A DNA stretch of 64,000 bases from Pagrus major (GCF_040436345.1 NC_133221.1:2663618-2727617), one strand, 5' to 3'; positions 23,095-34,917 are shown, counted from the stretch's first letter. A program made the numbers and translations. Notes: generated by a model from the letters alone, not told the origin.

Positions 23095-24289
23095 GATAAA
23101 ATAGATACAGGAATTAACACAAAGGTAAATAAATACAGAAGCAAAGTAAAATAGAAATATAATTTTACGTCACGTATAATAAATCAATTAATGCCATATT
23201 AACTTATTTATCAAGCCATTCATTATTTCTTCTTTCTTTTTCAACAACACAACATTTCCATAAGACAGAAAGACATTAAGAAAAGACATGAAAGAAACAC
23301 AAGATGAAATCAAAACAGTATTAAAAGTGTAACAGTAGTAATATTCTGATGTTCACCATCTTCGTTTAGCGTTAGCTTGCTCGAATAAGCTAATTACCTT
23401 CAGGGCTTTTGTATTGCAGAACCAGCAACAATACCATACTGTATTGGCTGCCATATATATGATAGCCTATATCAGTACATACATTAAATGTAGATAGATT
23501 TATGTTAATAATGTCATGTATAATATGTAATATCAACAGGTTAAGCAGACAACACTTCATTCTGGAGTTTAACTGTCTCTCACAAGATACCGCAGGTTTC
23601 TTCTTACGGCCTGAAGCTGCACATCTAAGCCGTGTGGTGTGTGTGTGATGTTTCCGTCTCTCTTTCAAATCGTCCCAACCCACCTCAGGTTTTTCCTCAA
23701 ATGTGCACTTTATCATCATCATGAGCATGATCAGACTTATAACTCTTCCTTGTGGCGTACCATTCTCAGCGTCTGTAACTCCACTCTTCACTTCTCCAAA
23801 AGCTCGTCCCCTCAGGAAATCCCGCCATACATAACTTTCACAACCAACACTGTGTATTATGACACATCCTTCCCTCTCGTCGTGTTTAATATCCAGACAG
23901 ACTGATGAATGTGTTTCAATTTAAAAAAAGTGCTAAAGAAACATGGCAGCCATGGAATCAGTCTGAACACGCCCCATCTGCAATCGTCTCTACATTTAAT
24001 GCTCCTCCACTATTTCGCCCTGCAACGCTGCACTTTCAATTGCCAGAAATATGTGCAAATGACAAATGTATATGTCAGAAAGAACTCAGGTTTCCTGACT
24101 TTCTCTAGTTGAAACAACATAAATCATCTCTTGTCAGAAGGTGTGGCATACTCACATACTTTTAACTGTATGTTTATTTGCTTTTGTTCATTTTGAATGA
24201 ACAGAATGAACATTCAAACTCAGAGGGACATGAAATATAATAAGTTAGTCCAATTTTGAAATTAAGGACTTGTTTATAAACTGGAAAAA
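23095..24289. other. No gene recognised
   Basis: AT-rich sequence with short spurious frames on both strands. I see no conserved motif and no second LTR matching the region upstream of the gag-like remnant. Confidence 0.5.
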
Positions 24290-24490
24290 AAAAAACATAA
24301 AATGGCTCCATACAGCTCGTCCTGTCTAATCCAAGTCCACAGAAGCCCTGGGATCCCAAATTGATTTTAACAGACGTTATTTACACTCTTTCTAAAGCCG
24401 AAATCTTCACGGTAGCTGCTAAGCTAAAAGCGTTAGCGTGCACCCCGTCTGAAAAGGGTTGCATCTGCTCGACTACGCTTCAAGATTGGA
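24290..24490 (+). mobile_element. Partial copy of the TTAA-type fold-back family
   Basis: Shares ATGGCTCCATACAGCT, GTCCTGTCTAATCCAAGTC, CAGAAGCCCTGGGATCCCAAA, TGATTTTAA and GCTAAAAGCGTTAGCGTGCA with the copy at 38427-38740. Only the inner part of the element is present. Confidence 0.65.
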
Positions 24491-25941
24491 AATCACATTT
24501 TATGTTTTTTTGGTTGTTACCTCATCGCGATCCGATGCAACAGCAGTTCCTCTGAGTTACTTTAATTACCAAAAGTAGAAGTAAAAGTAAATTAAACATA
24601 AATCTACATGTGTGTAAATATTACCCTGTACTATACTATTTTTCTGATTATTTGAATCATGTCTTTTTTTTTATCTGAATTTAATTTATTTTTAATATTT
24701 AATGCACTTATTTGGCTCTGATGCAGCAATCAGAAAAGTAACTAGTAACTTAAGTTATCAAATTAATGTTGTAAAGAAAAAAGTAAGATATTTGTACCTC
24801 AAACTGTTCTTAAGTAGACTACAGTGCTTGAGGAAATGTACGTAGTTACACTCCATCACTGCTTCTAACATGAAAGGTTTTACATTTTAACAAGAAAAAT
24901 TGTATATTGTTATAACAAGAGAAGAATGTATTTTGTAATATTGTAAAGAAATCTTTTTGTAAAAACAAAATGTCTTTCTGGTGTAGCGGCGATGTGATTC
25001 TATGTTCTGTACTGAGGATGAATAAAATTATAATTTTATTTTATTATATTTACATTATGGTTAAATGGGTCCTGGTTCTAATAAGAAACGAACAAAACAA
25101 AGCCTTCAACTCCTGCAGATGTCCATGTTTTTGTGTCTGTGGTAGCCTGAACATTTGGCTTCCTCGTTTCCTCATCCGGCCATAAACGAACAAAGCATTA
25201 TGTCGTCTTCCTGAAACGTGTCCACAAACTTCCCCACAATGCAAAGTTATAGTAAACACAACAATCCCGTTTCAAGTAAAGTCTTACACTCGGGGAACAA
25301 AAGTAAGAACAACACATTTATTGTAGTTTTTCTCTGGTGATGCCACAGTCATAGTTGTCTCATTAAGCTTTAGAAGAGAATAGCACCTTTAAAATCAACT
25401 TACGGATGAAGCATATATTTTGGAAACAGCTGCAAATGTTCACAAATCTATCAATTTGTTATCATCAAGTGTGTCTAACTTCTTCTACTTCTGTCTGCCA
25501 AGAATCAACTGGCCTGCAGCTTCTGGGATCTCTGCTTGTTTTTCATTTTATATGATAACTGAGATCACAGAGACGCGACTCTCCTCCGCCTCCAGGTCCC
25601 TTCAGCTTCATACATGGACTTTTTCTTTTCATCCTCAGTCACTCTTTATCTCTGCTCATGTCTGATTGGAGCTGTACTTTTCTGCAGACAGACCATCAGT
25701 GAGACATTACTCATTCAGATTGGCTTTTCATCCTGTACTGACTTTGTCCAACCACGTACTGAGCAAATATCCCCTTTCTCAAAAATGTCTTTCTCATTTT
25801 TACATTTTTTTTCCTCAGTGCTCGAAACGAAAGTAACTAAACTCCTGGTTTCTCTCCAACTGCCCTCTCTCAGGGATTCCCCTCTGCTTCATCTCATTCT
25901 CATCTTTACCTTCACATTCTTTCACTTTCTTCTCTAGTTCA

Positions 25942-25971
25942 TCCTCCTCCTCCTCCTCCTCCTCCTCCTCA
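25942..25971. repeat. (TCC)n trinucleotide repeat
   Basis: Ten tandem TCC units between two unrecognised AT-rich stretches. Confidence 0.93.
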
Positions 25972-26443
25972 TCGTGTGACCTGGCGTGTCGCTACATGTT
26001 CTCATCCACACAGGAAAACTGTAGAGATTTCCTGGGCTTCTCTCAATTGTCTTTTTTCTGTCATTGTATTTCAGTTTATTGGCATAAAACAGAAATAATC
26101 AAACATACATCTCTCAACCTATCTGTGACTAAAGGGGCCAAAGCCTGTACATTTGTCTTTCTCTCGATGCTGAATATCACAGAAGTGCCACCGATGTAAT
26201 ATTCCTGTGAAACATAATAACTTGAAGACAACTCAGAGCATTAAGGAGCGGGTCACTGGTTCAAAACCCCGGATGGTAAAGGAAAGAGGCATCATACTTC
26301 TGTGTTTACACTTCTTTGTCGTTGTGAAGTGATGAAGGAATGTCCTCCAATGTGACATTATAGACTTAGTATGTGTTTAAAGGAGACCTAGGCTGCATCC
26401 AAATATCCCAACTTTACCGTTCTTGCAGACTGTGCAGTGCTGA

Positions 26444-26445
<2 letters not shown>

Positions 26446-26526
<81 letters not shown>
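26446..26526. repeat. (AT)n microsatellite of about 40 units
   Basis: Uninterrupted alternating TA over about 80 bp. It is self-complementary and able to extrude as a cruciform. It is followed within 25 bp by a LINE-type 3' tail. Confidence 0.96.
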
Positions 26527-26530
<4 letters not shown>

Positions 26531-26550
26531 CTTGTGCAAGTAAAAGACTG

Positions 26551-26700
26551 TCAGAATCAGAATCAGAATCAGAATTGCTTTTATTGCCAAGTAAGTTTAC
26601 ACATACGAGGAATTTGCTGTGGTGCAAAACAACAAACGATACTAAAAAAACTTAAAAGACATAATAAAACTATAAAAATATAAATACAGTGTGACCGATT
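26551..26700 (-). mobile_element. 3' tail of a teleost LINE or LINE-mobilised SINE
   Basis: Three to four AGAATC units (26553-26573) are followed by TTGCTTTTATTGCCAAGTAA and GTTTACACATACGAGGAATT. On the minus strand the element ends in a (TCTGAT)n tail, the usual form of a 3' end in L2/CR1-group retroposons of fish. Only the tail is present. Confidence 0.65.
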
Positions 26701-27120
26701 GAAGTCCTCACCAACAGAAGCTCCCCTCTCCCACAGAAAACACTGCTCCTGAAACGCCTCGTCAGTAGTCCCGCTTTAATTCTGTGACTTTATGACATCA
26801 CACTACGTCACAATGTCACACGTGTTGCATAACTTATGCCTAGCGACTGGTTTGACATGTAAGAATTGATTTAGCACAGCTGCTCTGTTGTTGTTAGCGG
26901 TGCTCGCTCAGGCGTGTGTGAACGGACCAATCAGAGCGGACTGGGTGTTCAGGAGGAGGAGCCTTAAAGAGACAGGAGCTAAAACAGAGGGGGGACTCAG
27001 AGCTGCAGCACTGGACAGTATGAGGAAATGGATTTTGAGCATTAGCGCATGTAAACCTGTTCTAGTAGCAACCCAAAATAAAATTATAAACCTGAAAATT
27101 AGCAGAATACGACTTATTTG
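26700..27120 (-). repeat. Dispersed teleost repeat
   Basis: GACTTTATGACATCACACTA, TTGCATAACTTATGCCTAGC, GTGTGAACGGACCAATCAGA, CCTTAAAGAGACAGGAGCTA and TGTAAACCTGTTCTAGTAGC occur in an order I recognise from a very common percomorph repeat. The CCAAT (26928) in it is therefore not evidence of a local promoter. Non-coding. Confidence 0.6.
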
Positions 27121-27682
27121 ATGAGTTTTTCCAAGGAAGGAGAGCGGAGGAAGAACGTACTGTCTCGGCGGCCATCTACTGCTTCAGAGGGTGACTTTGC
27201 TTACTTCCTTATGAGGCCATGCAGCTGCGTCCGGTAGCTGGTGGCACGATGTCCTGATGGTCAACTGATGTTCCTCTTCTTCTTTGAACACTCGTTGTGA
27301 CATCAATGCAATACAAATGGCAGAGCTCTTATACATTTCTTAATCACTGTCAGGACTAGGAATAATGTCCTTGTTACTTGCAGATTGTGTATAGCAGGAT
27401 GTGTAGAGACCTCAACTTTTCTGACAATCACAATCTGCTAATAGCTAACTTCCTGTACTGCTAATAGCTTTCTTTTCTTTTTTGTGTGTGTTCCTGACGG
27501 CTGAAAATTTGAGGAAATCTCTGTCCGCTTTCTCTCATCGGAGTTGAGAAGGGTAATTTTTAAATGATAAGCCCACCCCTCACCTGCAGCCTCATTTGTG
27601 TATTTTTGTCTTCATGTCCATATGGATGCTGTGTGTCTGTGTTTTCCCAGTGGGGAATAACCACGGGCTTTCAGGGGAAAGG

Positions 27683-27683
<1 letters not shown>

Positions 27684-27741
<58 letters not shown>

Positions 27742-28056
27742 GTGTGTGTGTGTTTTACCGTTGGACCTACAGAGGGAAGAGGAAGTTTATGGGAACTAAC
27801 TCTCACAGTAGCTCACAGCTGTCACTTCACTTCTCATTGTGCCCTCAAGCTGAGAACACACAGGATGTACATTACAAGTTGTGAATGTGCGCTGTGTGTG
27901 TGTGTGTGTGTGTGTGTTTGTGTGTGTTCTCATGCTCAGCACAGTTACTATAATGTACTATTTCTTTCACCTGACGTAGAGAGAGGCTGTGACGAGTTGA
28001 ATTTTTTAAGGTTTTGTCTAAAAATGATGATGCTTGTGTGTCTGTGTGTGTGTGTC

Positions 28057-28121
<65 letters not shown>

Positions 28122-28145
28122 GTGTCTGTGTGTGTGTGTGTGTGT
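27684..28145. repeat. Cluster of three long (TG)n tracts
   Basis: Tracts at 27684-27752, 27891-27930 and 28034-28145, the last being about 110 bp with a few CG/CT/TA interruptions. Open frames through them are dipeptide repeats only. Confidence 0.95.
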
Positions 28146-28149
28146 GCTC

Positions 28150-29940
28150 AGTCCAGGTGCAGGAAAATAAAGCTCAGAGACTGACGAGAAAGACGGAGTG
28201 CTGTATTTATCAGAGTTTACACCTTTGAGGTCAAGGGACTACATTTTTGCCCCACGGTAAACAGAGGACTGTGCCTGGGCATGTTTTACAAGCTGAAGTA
28301 AAGCAGGAGCAGTGTTAGCGTTGGTATTAGCTGAAGAATTAGGATTCACAAGAGCACACATATCCCTTAAAACAGATTTTTAAACATCCCTAAGTGTCTC
28401 TTAATCCTCTCTCTACTGGCCCAAGTTATTCATGCCATCATAAAGTTTATTGAGGCAGTTTGGCCGCGCTCCCTGCAGGTCAACGTGTCCACCTCTAACG
28501 CTCACTTTGACACTGACGTTATTAAAGTGGAGGGGACGACCGAGGGGTTTCACCCGGCTGGTCGGAGAGGAAACCTGCCTCTCTGCAGGTCAAAAACAAG
28601 GAAACAAAATTGTAATTTTAAGTCTTGAGTGTGGCCCCTCAGGACAGGGTGGGACCTGAGGCAGCTGCTGAGACCGGCCCTGGACGGCCCTGTTTTATTT
28701 TGTAGAATTCATCCTGTGTCTTGTTGTTGCTTTCCACTTCCTGTCTTTGTCCTTTTCCCACCATTTTTCTCTGCACAACTCGTCTAGTCTTCTTCCCCTC
28801 TCTCTGTTTACCTCCTGCTGTCGTCCGTCTGCGTTTGCTCCTCATGTTGCTGCCTTCTTGTTGTCAGCCTTGTTTGTTGATCTACATTTTGATTTTTTGG
28901 ATTCCAGCTTTGTAAATAGCTGTGTCTGCATGTGGGTCCTCACCTTTTTTGCCAAACCCTGACAAGATGTTTTCTTGAGACGTAAATCACCCAAACAGTG
29001 TTTGCTTGATTTCTATTTCAATATTTGTGCAAAGACTCTCAAATGCTTCCTTTTGCTCGACATATTGCTTCTAATCCACGGCTCATCCTCAATCAGGTTG
29101 GATTAAATAGTTTTTTTTATCAGGGATGAAGATAAATGTCGGGCTGATAACTTATGCAGGTTTTAACACAACAAACCGTATTAGAGGTATGAAATACTAA
29201 ATCATTCATCTTTTCTCACGACATCTGAGCCTTTCTTATCCTCAGGTGTTCATAAACTACAGGCTGGGAGCTTCTTTTAAAATACACAAATGTGATATTA
29301 TTGTTTATGTTATCAGCCAGGAGAAGCAGGTAATTATTGGTTGTTGGTGTCAGCCGTAAAAAGCCTAAAAGTTTTTATGTTATCTGTGTATCTGAAGGTC
29401 TCTTTTCCCACAGCTTGAAACCAGAGGAACAAGACTCTAATCTTTAACAGGATCACAAGTCAAATCCCTGGAGCTCGATCAAAACAATGAGGGCAGAGTG
29501 CACAGCGAGGTTTAGATTCAGCTGTCTAACTGCAGATGAACCAGACACTTTGACTGTAACGTCATCAAAAATGTGTTTTTTTAGATCAAGAACCAAAATG
29601 CTGGAGCTGCTTCATTAGCACTGAATAACAGACGGAGAATACATGGATGGATGCTGTTAAATATTTGTCTCTCATTCACAGTTTTCACACTAATATTAGC
29701 ACAACATTGAAGCATGGTATATGTCATGTTTCACGGATGAAAATCTGGATTGAACATTTCCAATAAACCTACAAGTTGCTGTTTTTGAACCGTTAGCTGA
29801 GCAACATCACATCAGGGCATCAGTTGTTGCCTAAAATCATGTTTTGATGTCAAATTAAATTGTGATATTTTATAAAATGTAATTGTAATGATTGTAATAG
29901 TGTGTATGGTGCGGTATGATACCGTAACTAGCAGTGAAGC
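28150..29940. other. No gene recognised
   Basis: Mixed-composition DNA with pyrimidine-rich stretches around 28725-28860. No conserved coding motif, RNA gene or clear repeat is recognised on either strand. Confidence 0.45.
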
Positions 29941-29948
29941 TGATTTAT

Positions 29949-30184
29949 TTAAAGTGACGACGAGGAACTTTCAGTCTTTGTTGATTGGACAAAAGCGGTT
30001 CGACACCAGCGTCTGCTGTCGTAAAGATCTTTGCTAGCGAGTGACAGAGAGACCGCAGGGTTGATCGCGATGAGATAATGTATTTATATGTGATTTTATA
30101 TGTGATATATGTGACACAGGCGTTAATAATAACTATGTAATAACAGCAGTGTTTTCGCTTAAAAGTTCCTCGTAGGCACTTTAA
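29949..30184. mobile_element. MITE-like element with TTAA ends
   Basis: The left end is TTAAAGTGACGACGAGGAAC and the right end reads, in reverse complement, TTAAAGTGCCTACGAGGAAC. This gives terminal inverted repeats of about 24 bp over a 236-bp element flanked by TTAA. The inside is non-coding. TTAA target duplications are typical of piggyBac-type transposition. No transposase is present. Confidence 0.7.
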
Positions 30185-30334
30185 CAGTAACATTAATAAT
30201 GAGTACAAACAAAACATGCATCCAGTGAAAAACAGTGAAAACACAGAAGCTGTAAATAAAAGTAAAAGGCTCAAAATCTGCCTGGTGACTTCAAAAATGA
30301 CACTTTCCCAACAAGGAACCTGGTTGGACAAGCT

Positions 30335-30450
30335 CTGACCAATCGCGTCGCTTAGAATAGCAACTGCCATCCTGTGGACCAATCAGCTCAAAGCACCTCT
30401 TATTGCGCGCTGCGCAGTTAGCAGTTTATGAAAAGAGAAGAATTAAAGTA
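30335..30450 (+). promoter_or_regulatory. Possible CCAAT-type promoter
   Basis: Two CCAAT boxes (30339-30343 and 30379-30383) lie 40 bp apart and are followed by a GCGCGCTGCGCAG segment (30405-30417). An ATG at 30428 is followed by a consensus donor GTAAGT at 30448. The frame from this ATG does not continue into the open frame of the exon-like block at 31088. It may drive a non-coding or unrecognised transcript, or be part of a repeat. Confidence 0.25.
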
Positions 30451-30489
30451 AGTAAACTGTAATTTATATCAGTATAATAGTCAGTTAGC

Positions 30490-30690
30490 CTCAACTTGTT
30501 GGTGTTAGCTTCTCTATAAACTCACAAAATATTAGCTACATTGAATAAATACCATCATCTTAAACTACTGAGAGCAATGTTAGCTAAGCTAGCGTTAGCT
30601 TAAAAAACATCACGTTAGCCAACGCTAGCTACATGTTAAGCTCAAAAGGGTTAGCACAACATTAGCTAAATGCTAATGACTGCCACTGCT
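30490..30690. repeat. TTAGC/GCTAA-rich cluster
   Basis: At least ten occurrences of TTAGC or GCTAA, in both orientations, occur in 200 bp. The motif also recurs in the dispersed repeats at 14820 and 24420. It appears to be a low-complexity derivative of those families. Confidence 0.5.
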
Positions 30691-31087
30691 GGTAAAAATA
30701 AACCACACTGTTTATATTTCTTCTATCATGGGATTAATTTAATCTTTTGTGAAAGGATAGTTTTAGCATTTAAAACTTAAATTTGATGCTAAACGTATTT
30801 ATGAACATTTCTGTTAAATAAAGTGTCAGACCTGAGCAATGAATGGAGAGCTAGGTTGAATATTTTAAATCCCCAATCGCATTAGGAATTTGTCTTAAAA
30901 CTTTTATTTGTGTGCAAACTTTGAAAATGTTTGACACTTATTCATTTTAACTTTTGACTTCCTCCATGTTCATGTCCTTTATTCTCATTGTATCTTTTAT
31001 AAAGCACTTTGTAACATTGTTAAGAAAGTGTCTTCTTCTTCTTCTTGTTATTATTATTATTAGTAAATGTCCAACTTGTCTTATAGG

Positions 31088-31240
31088 AAGACCAGCCCTT
31101 CCCCAGCCTGGCAAATGGTAAAAATGAATGGACGACTGCAGCCCCTGAGCAGATATTCTACACAAATGGCCAAAATGATGCTCAGCTCCTGATAAATACT
31201 CATGGAGGACCTGCCCTGCCGAGATTTAAAACATTTCCGG
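31088..31240 (+). CDS. Unassigned exon-like open block with both splice signals
   Basis: An acceptor CTTGTCTTATAG (ending 31087) is followed by 51 codons without a stop, beginning EDQPFPSLANGKNEW and ending PRFKTFP, then one base and a GTATGT donor at 31241. One of the three frames is fully open and has a protein-like amino-acid mix. I do not recognise the family. No matching upstream or downstream exon was found. The flank on the right (31320-31800) is a LINE fragment, so this may be part of an element or a chance open frame. Confidence 0.3.
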
Positions 31241-31319
31241 TATGTATGTGACTACATAATGTACATTTTCCTTTATTCTCCATTGTGACTCCTGTGGCAC
31301 GATGGGGAAGAATGGACTG

Positions 31320-31800
31320 ACGGTCAAACCTTTATTTAAGCCTCGGAAATCATTGAGGTTTCCCTCATTTGCAATGATGTCGAGATACACAGAGAGACGG
31401 GTAAAAACATTTAAAAAGAACAATACTCAGTGAAAACAGCTGCACACTGAGGTGAAATGTTTTGAGATCATCGCCTTGGATCATCCAGGGGAAATGTTGT
31501 GTAGATAATGCTGTGCTTGGTGTACAAAATCTAAAAGCAGATTTTCCAAGTTCAGAAGAGACCTGATGCATAAGATAGTTAGTAGAGTGTGTTTGATAAG
31601 GTCCTGTGGTCCAGTCCAGCATTGATTTAGGTCTCTAATACGTCTCTGAGCCGGAGAGGACCACAATACAACGGTGAGTGTCATGAGGATCTCCAGTAAT
31701 GAATTGATGGCGTTGTGATAAACTGAATCTAAAGATTCGAGGGTGGAAGCAGCAGTGTGTCTGTAGATTATATCCTCATAATCTGGAGTTGGGTTCAATG
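31320..31800 (-). mobile_element. LINE fragment (reverse transcriptase C-terminal region)
   Basis: On the minus strand the frame from 31798 begins with a P-x-x-DY-DIIY segment and an LDSVYH-A segment. These are typical of the thumb/C-terminal part of non-LTR retrotransposon reverse transcriptases in fish. The frame then decays. Both ends are truncated, so it is a dead copy. A related sequence may occur near 18030-18090. Confidence 0.6.
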
Positions 31801-32775
31801 ATGAGATAACAATAAATGATTTCTATTTTATTAACACACATGCACAGATTACTGCCATATAACAGTAAAAAAGCATCCATATTTTATCTTGGAAATATGA
31901 GGCAGGCTGAGGTAGTGTGAAGCACCTGTTTTAGAGCGACCTCTGCTGAACAGGAGAGGAAGTACACCTGCTCGTACAGAGTCAGAGGGAGGAAATGTTG
32001 GGTTCATGGAGGTTGTGGAAGTACAGTATGTGGTGTGTGTCTGTACATGTGTGTTTTATTGATAAGTGAGGCTTTGTCTCGACTCATACAGTTGTTCCTC
32101 ATGTGGATTTACTGAGAGAGTGGTTTCTCTCTCTACCGATGGTAATTAATGTCTTCCTGCCTCAAACTGTGAGAAAACTGCCTCTCTGAAAGACCGAGGG
32201 GCCACCCAGCTGTTGTCCAGGCCAGACAGAGAACTTGTTATCTCGGCCCGACACACTCCAGTGCCGCCTCGGCCCTGGAGGAAGGGGCTCCGACCTCAAG
32301 TATTTGTGGATAAAGATGCACAGAAATAGAGAGAGTTTAACGGCTTCGTACAAAAGTTAGAGATGTACTGATACCATTTTTTCCTTCCGGATAGCAATAC
32401 CAGAACTTTGTGTTGTACAGATCTGATACCAGTGTGTTAAGGAAAAAAACTACTTACCCTGTCTGGATGCTATGGTATGGGAGTGCTTGAAGTACTTGAA
32501 GTCACTGGCTGTTTATGGATGGCTACTTGTGCAGTAAAAATCTGTCAAGTTGCATACAGGTGTACGGGATAAAATCTGTTATAAACGCTAAAATAGGTGT
32601 GATGTGGTCACAGTTTAAAGTCTAGCGGCAGCATTCTGGGTGAGTCAGAGGGAATGGATGGACTTTTGAGAGTGACATGTATACAGGGAGTTGCAGTAGG
32701 CAAGGTGAGATTAAATAAATGCATGGATAACCCTCTCCAGATCAGTAAATGACAGAAACCATTAGAAACTATAGA

Positions 32776-33150
32776 TAGTTAGACAGATAGATAGATAGAT
32801 TACTTTATTAATCCACATGGGAAATTTTACTGTCGCAGTAGCAATTCACATAAAATGTACCCAACTCACAATAACACAAAAAAGATAAAAAAAACAGACA
32901 AAAGAAAGAAACAATATTTACAAATATATACATACATACACCCACCATACTGTGAGAATAAAAAGGGACAGATAGAATAAATAGAATACAATTTTAATAT
33001 AAATCTAAAATGTGCAAAATATGAGCATTCAGGTGTGTTTGCCTGATCAGCAGGTCGAGGCTGTAAGGTGTTTGTGCAGCATCCTGCTCTCCACGACCAC
33101 CTCGAGGGGCTCCAGAGCAGTCCCCAGTACAGAGCCAGCCTTCTTAATGA
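32776..33150 (-). mobile_element. LINE 3' end (L2/CR1-group, Maui-like)
   Basis: Read on the minus strand, a C-terminal coding stretch (KKAGSVLGTALEPLEVVVE, about 33148-33092) is followed by an A/T-rich 3' UTR, then by GGATTAATAAAGTAATCTAT and an (ATCT)n tail at 32776-32795. This combination is the usual 3' end of Maui-like fish LINEs. It is severely 5'-truncated and has an inverted partner segment (33226-33300). Confidence 0.75.
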
Positions 33151-33300
33151 CTTTGTTAAGTCTCTTGGTGTTGCTGGCACTGATGCTTCTCTCCCAACAG
33201 ACAGCGGCAAAGAAAATTGCACTGGCAACAACTATTTTCTTTGCAGCCATCTGTTGGGGGAGCAGCATCAGGGCCAGCAACACCAAGAGACTTAACAAAA
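33151..33300. repeat. 150-bp near-perfect palindrome within a LINE fragment
   Basis: The segment 33151-33225 matches the reverse complement of 33226-33300 with few mismatches. The shared blocks are TTGTTAAGTCTCTTGGTGTT, GCTGGC(A/C)CTGATGCT, CCCAACAGA, GCAAAGAAAAT and a central ACTGGCAACAACTA. Both strands therefore encode related peptides from the LINE C-terminus. Twin-primed inversion during LINE insertion would explain it. Confidence 0.85.
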
Positions 33301-33540
33301 AGTGTGGTTGATGAAAGCCAGAAAAACAAGAGTTTTGTTTGCGCAGCTTTGTATTTTGCATTAGTGAAGTGTTGACATGATTCACTGTGACTAGTTGCAG
33401 AGGCGACGTCTCACTCCCTGTTTTTCTCTTTATAACGTAACTCCAGAGTAGAGTCTCTCTCTCTCTCTGTTATACACCTAAGTGATCCTTAATGCACCTG
33501 CACCTGTGCAAACTGTATCTTCATTTAGTACTGCCAGTGA

Positions 33541-33660
33541 TATTTATATACTGTACATACTGTACCTAGACCTACTTACACCCTATTTATTTATATACTG
33601 TACATACTGTACCTAGACCTACTTACATCCTATTTATTTATATACTGTACATACTGTAAT
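33541..33660. repeat. Minisatellite, 47-bp unit
   Basis: About 2.4 copies of a unit containing CTGTACATACTGTACCTAGA and CCTACTTACA. The CTG landmarks at 33551, 33598 and 33645 give the 47-bp period. Confidence 0.85.
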
Positions 33661-33787
33661 ATATGTCTCGCACTATTTATACTGTACATACTCTGCACTT
33701 TACTGCTTTTTGCACTTCTGGTTAGACGCTAACTGCATTTCGTTGTCTCTGTACTGCTAAAGTTGAATCTAATCTAATCTAATCTAA
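33661..33787 (+). mobile_element. Retroposon 3' tail with (AATCT)n end
   Basis: CACTTTACTGCTTTTTGCAC, AACTGCATTTCGTTGTCTCT and a terminal (AATCT)n (33765-33786) are a 3' tail I recognise from fish retroposons. The 47-bp minisatellite directly upstream is probably part of the same 3' UTR. Confidence 0.6.
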
Positions 33788-34529
33788 ACCTGCAGCATTG
33801 TGTGGCATTCAGGCAGGTGGAACATGGAGTGTTGTTGAGGCACTTGTTCTGAAAGGCAACCGTTGCTCGGTTTGTACCACTCTGCTCTGAACAAAAGCTT
33901 CTTGAATATACAGTATATAGATGTTTTTCAGATCAGGGATGTTAATGATTAATCGATGAATCGCTGTTAAGAATTTAAAATGTATTAATCGACAATCAGA
34001 GATGGGCACAAATAAATCTACAAGTATCTTTCATTAAAATACAAGTAAATATATTCTATACAAATGGATACTATGGCATTTGAGCCATTTAGTAGTATCA
34101 GTGTAGGTTGGATTTTGTTGGGCCAGCTGCCATTCTTTGTGTTTAAGTTGTGTAACAGCCAACAATGCGCATTTGGTGTCAGCTTTTTACTCGCCAGCAT
34201 TCACACTTCTTCAGAACTTTCCGTCTCCAGTTATTTTGTGTTGTTATGTTTATCAGTCAGGTGACTCTGTGTTTACTTTATCTGCTCTTATAACTCTTAA
34301 TGTAGCCGACTGTGATCTCACATCGAACACAGATCATGTCCAGCATATGTCATATTATTAATGATTAACCGATGATTGATTGTTAAGGCATCCGACTGTT
34401 GATTAAAGAAATTGTCAAAAATTTGCATTCCTATTCCAGATGTGTTGTTAAGTGGACGAACCTCTGCCTGTTTTCAGAGGAAAATTCTGTGAATGTATCC
34501 TGAGCTCAGTCACACCCCTCCCTTTCCCC

Positions 34530-34531
<2 letters not shown>

Positions 34532-34608
<77 letters not shown>
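34532..34608. repeat. (CA)n microsatellite of about 38 units
   Basis: Uninterrupted CA run, one of a series of four within 700 bp. Confidence 0.96.
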
Positions 34609-34610
<2 letters not shown>

Positions 34611-34721
34611 CAGCCCATAATTTCACCCCTTCAGAGGTATCTATCTAATCCCCCCTCTCCATTTTGTTGCTGGGCTCCTGTTACTTAGCTACCAGTTGCC
34701 ACGGTTGCTTGGGCCGATGGG

Positions 34722-34735
34722 GTTACCTTGGCAAC
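34722..34735. promoter_or_regulatory. X-box (RFX site) candidate
   Basis: GTTACCTTGGCAAC fits the RFX palindrome GTNRCC-N(0-3)-RGYAAC with a 2-nt spacer. A second, looser GTTGCC...GGTTGC pair lies at 34695-34707. It sits in a 120-bp non-repetitive island between CA tracts. Confidence 0.45.
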
Positions 34736-34790
34736 CATACCCATCCCATTGCGTGGCGATCCAGCCACGGTGGGCCTGTCCCAACGATAC

Positions 34791-34795
<5 letters not shown>

Positions 34796-34833
<38 letters not shown>

Positions 34834-34917
34834 GACACAGAGGCATAGACACACACAAACGCACAACGTTATCCCAAGGCAGCCCCCTTCCCCCCCTCCT
34901 GTGCCCCATGCCTCCTC

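Noticed and set aside
26888..27121. A coding exon or promoter with CCAAT at 26928
   Set aside because: The whole stretch has the block order of a common teleost repeat, so the frame and CCAAT box are most likely repeat sequence.
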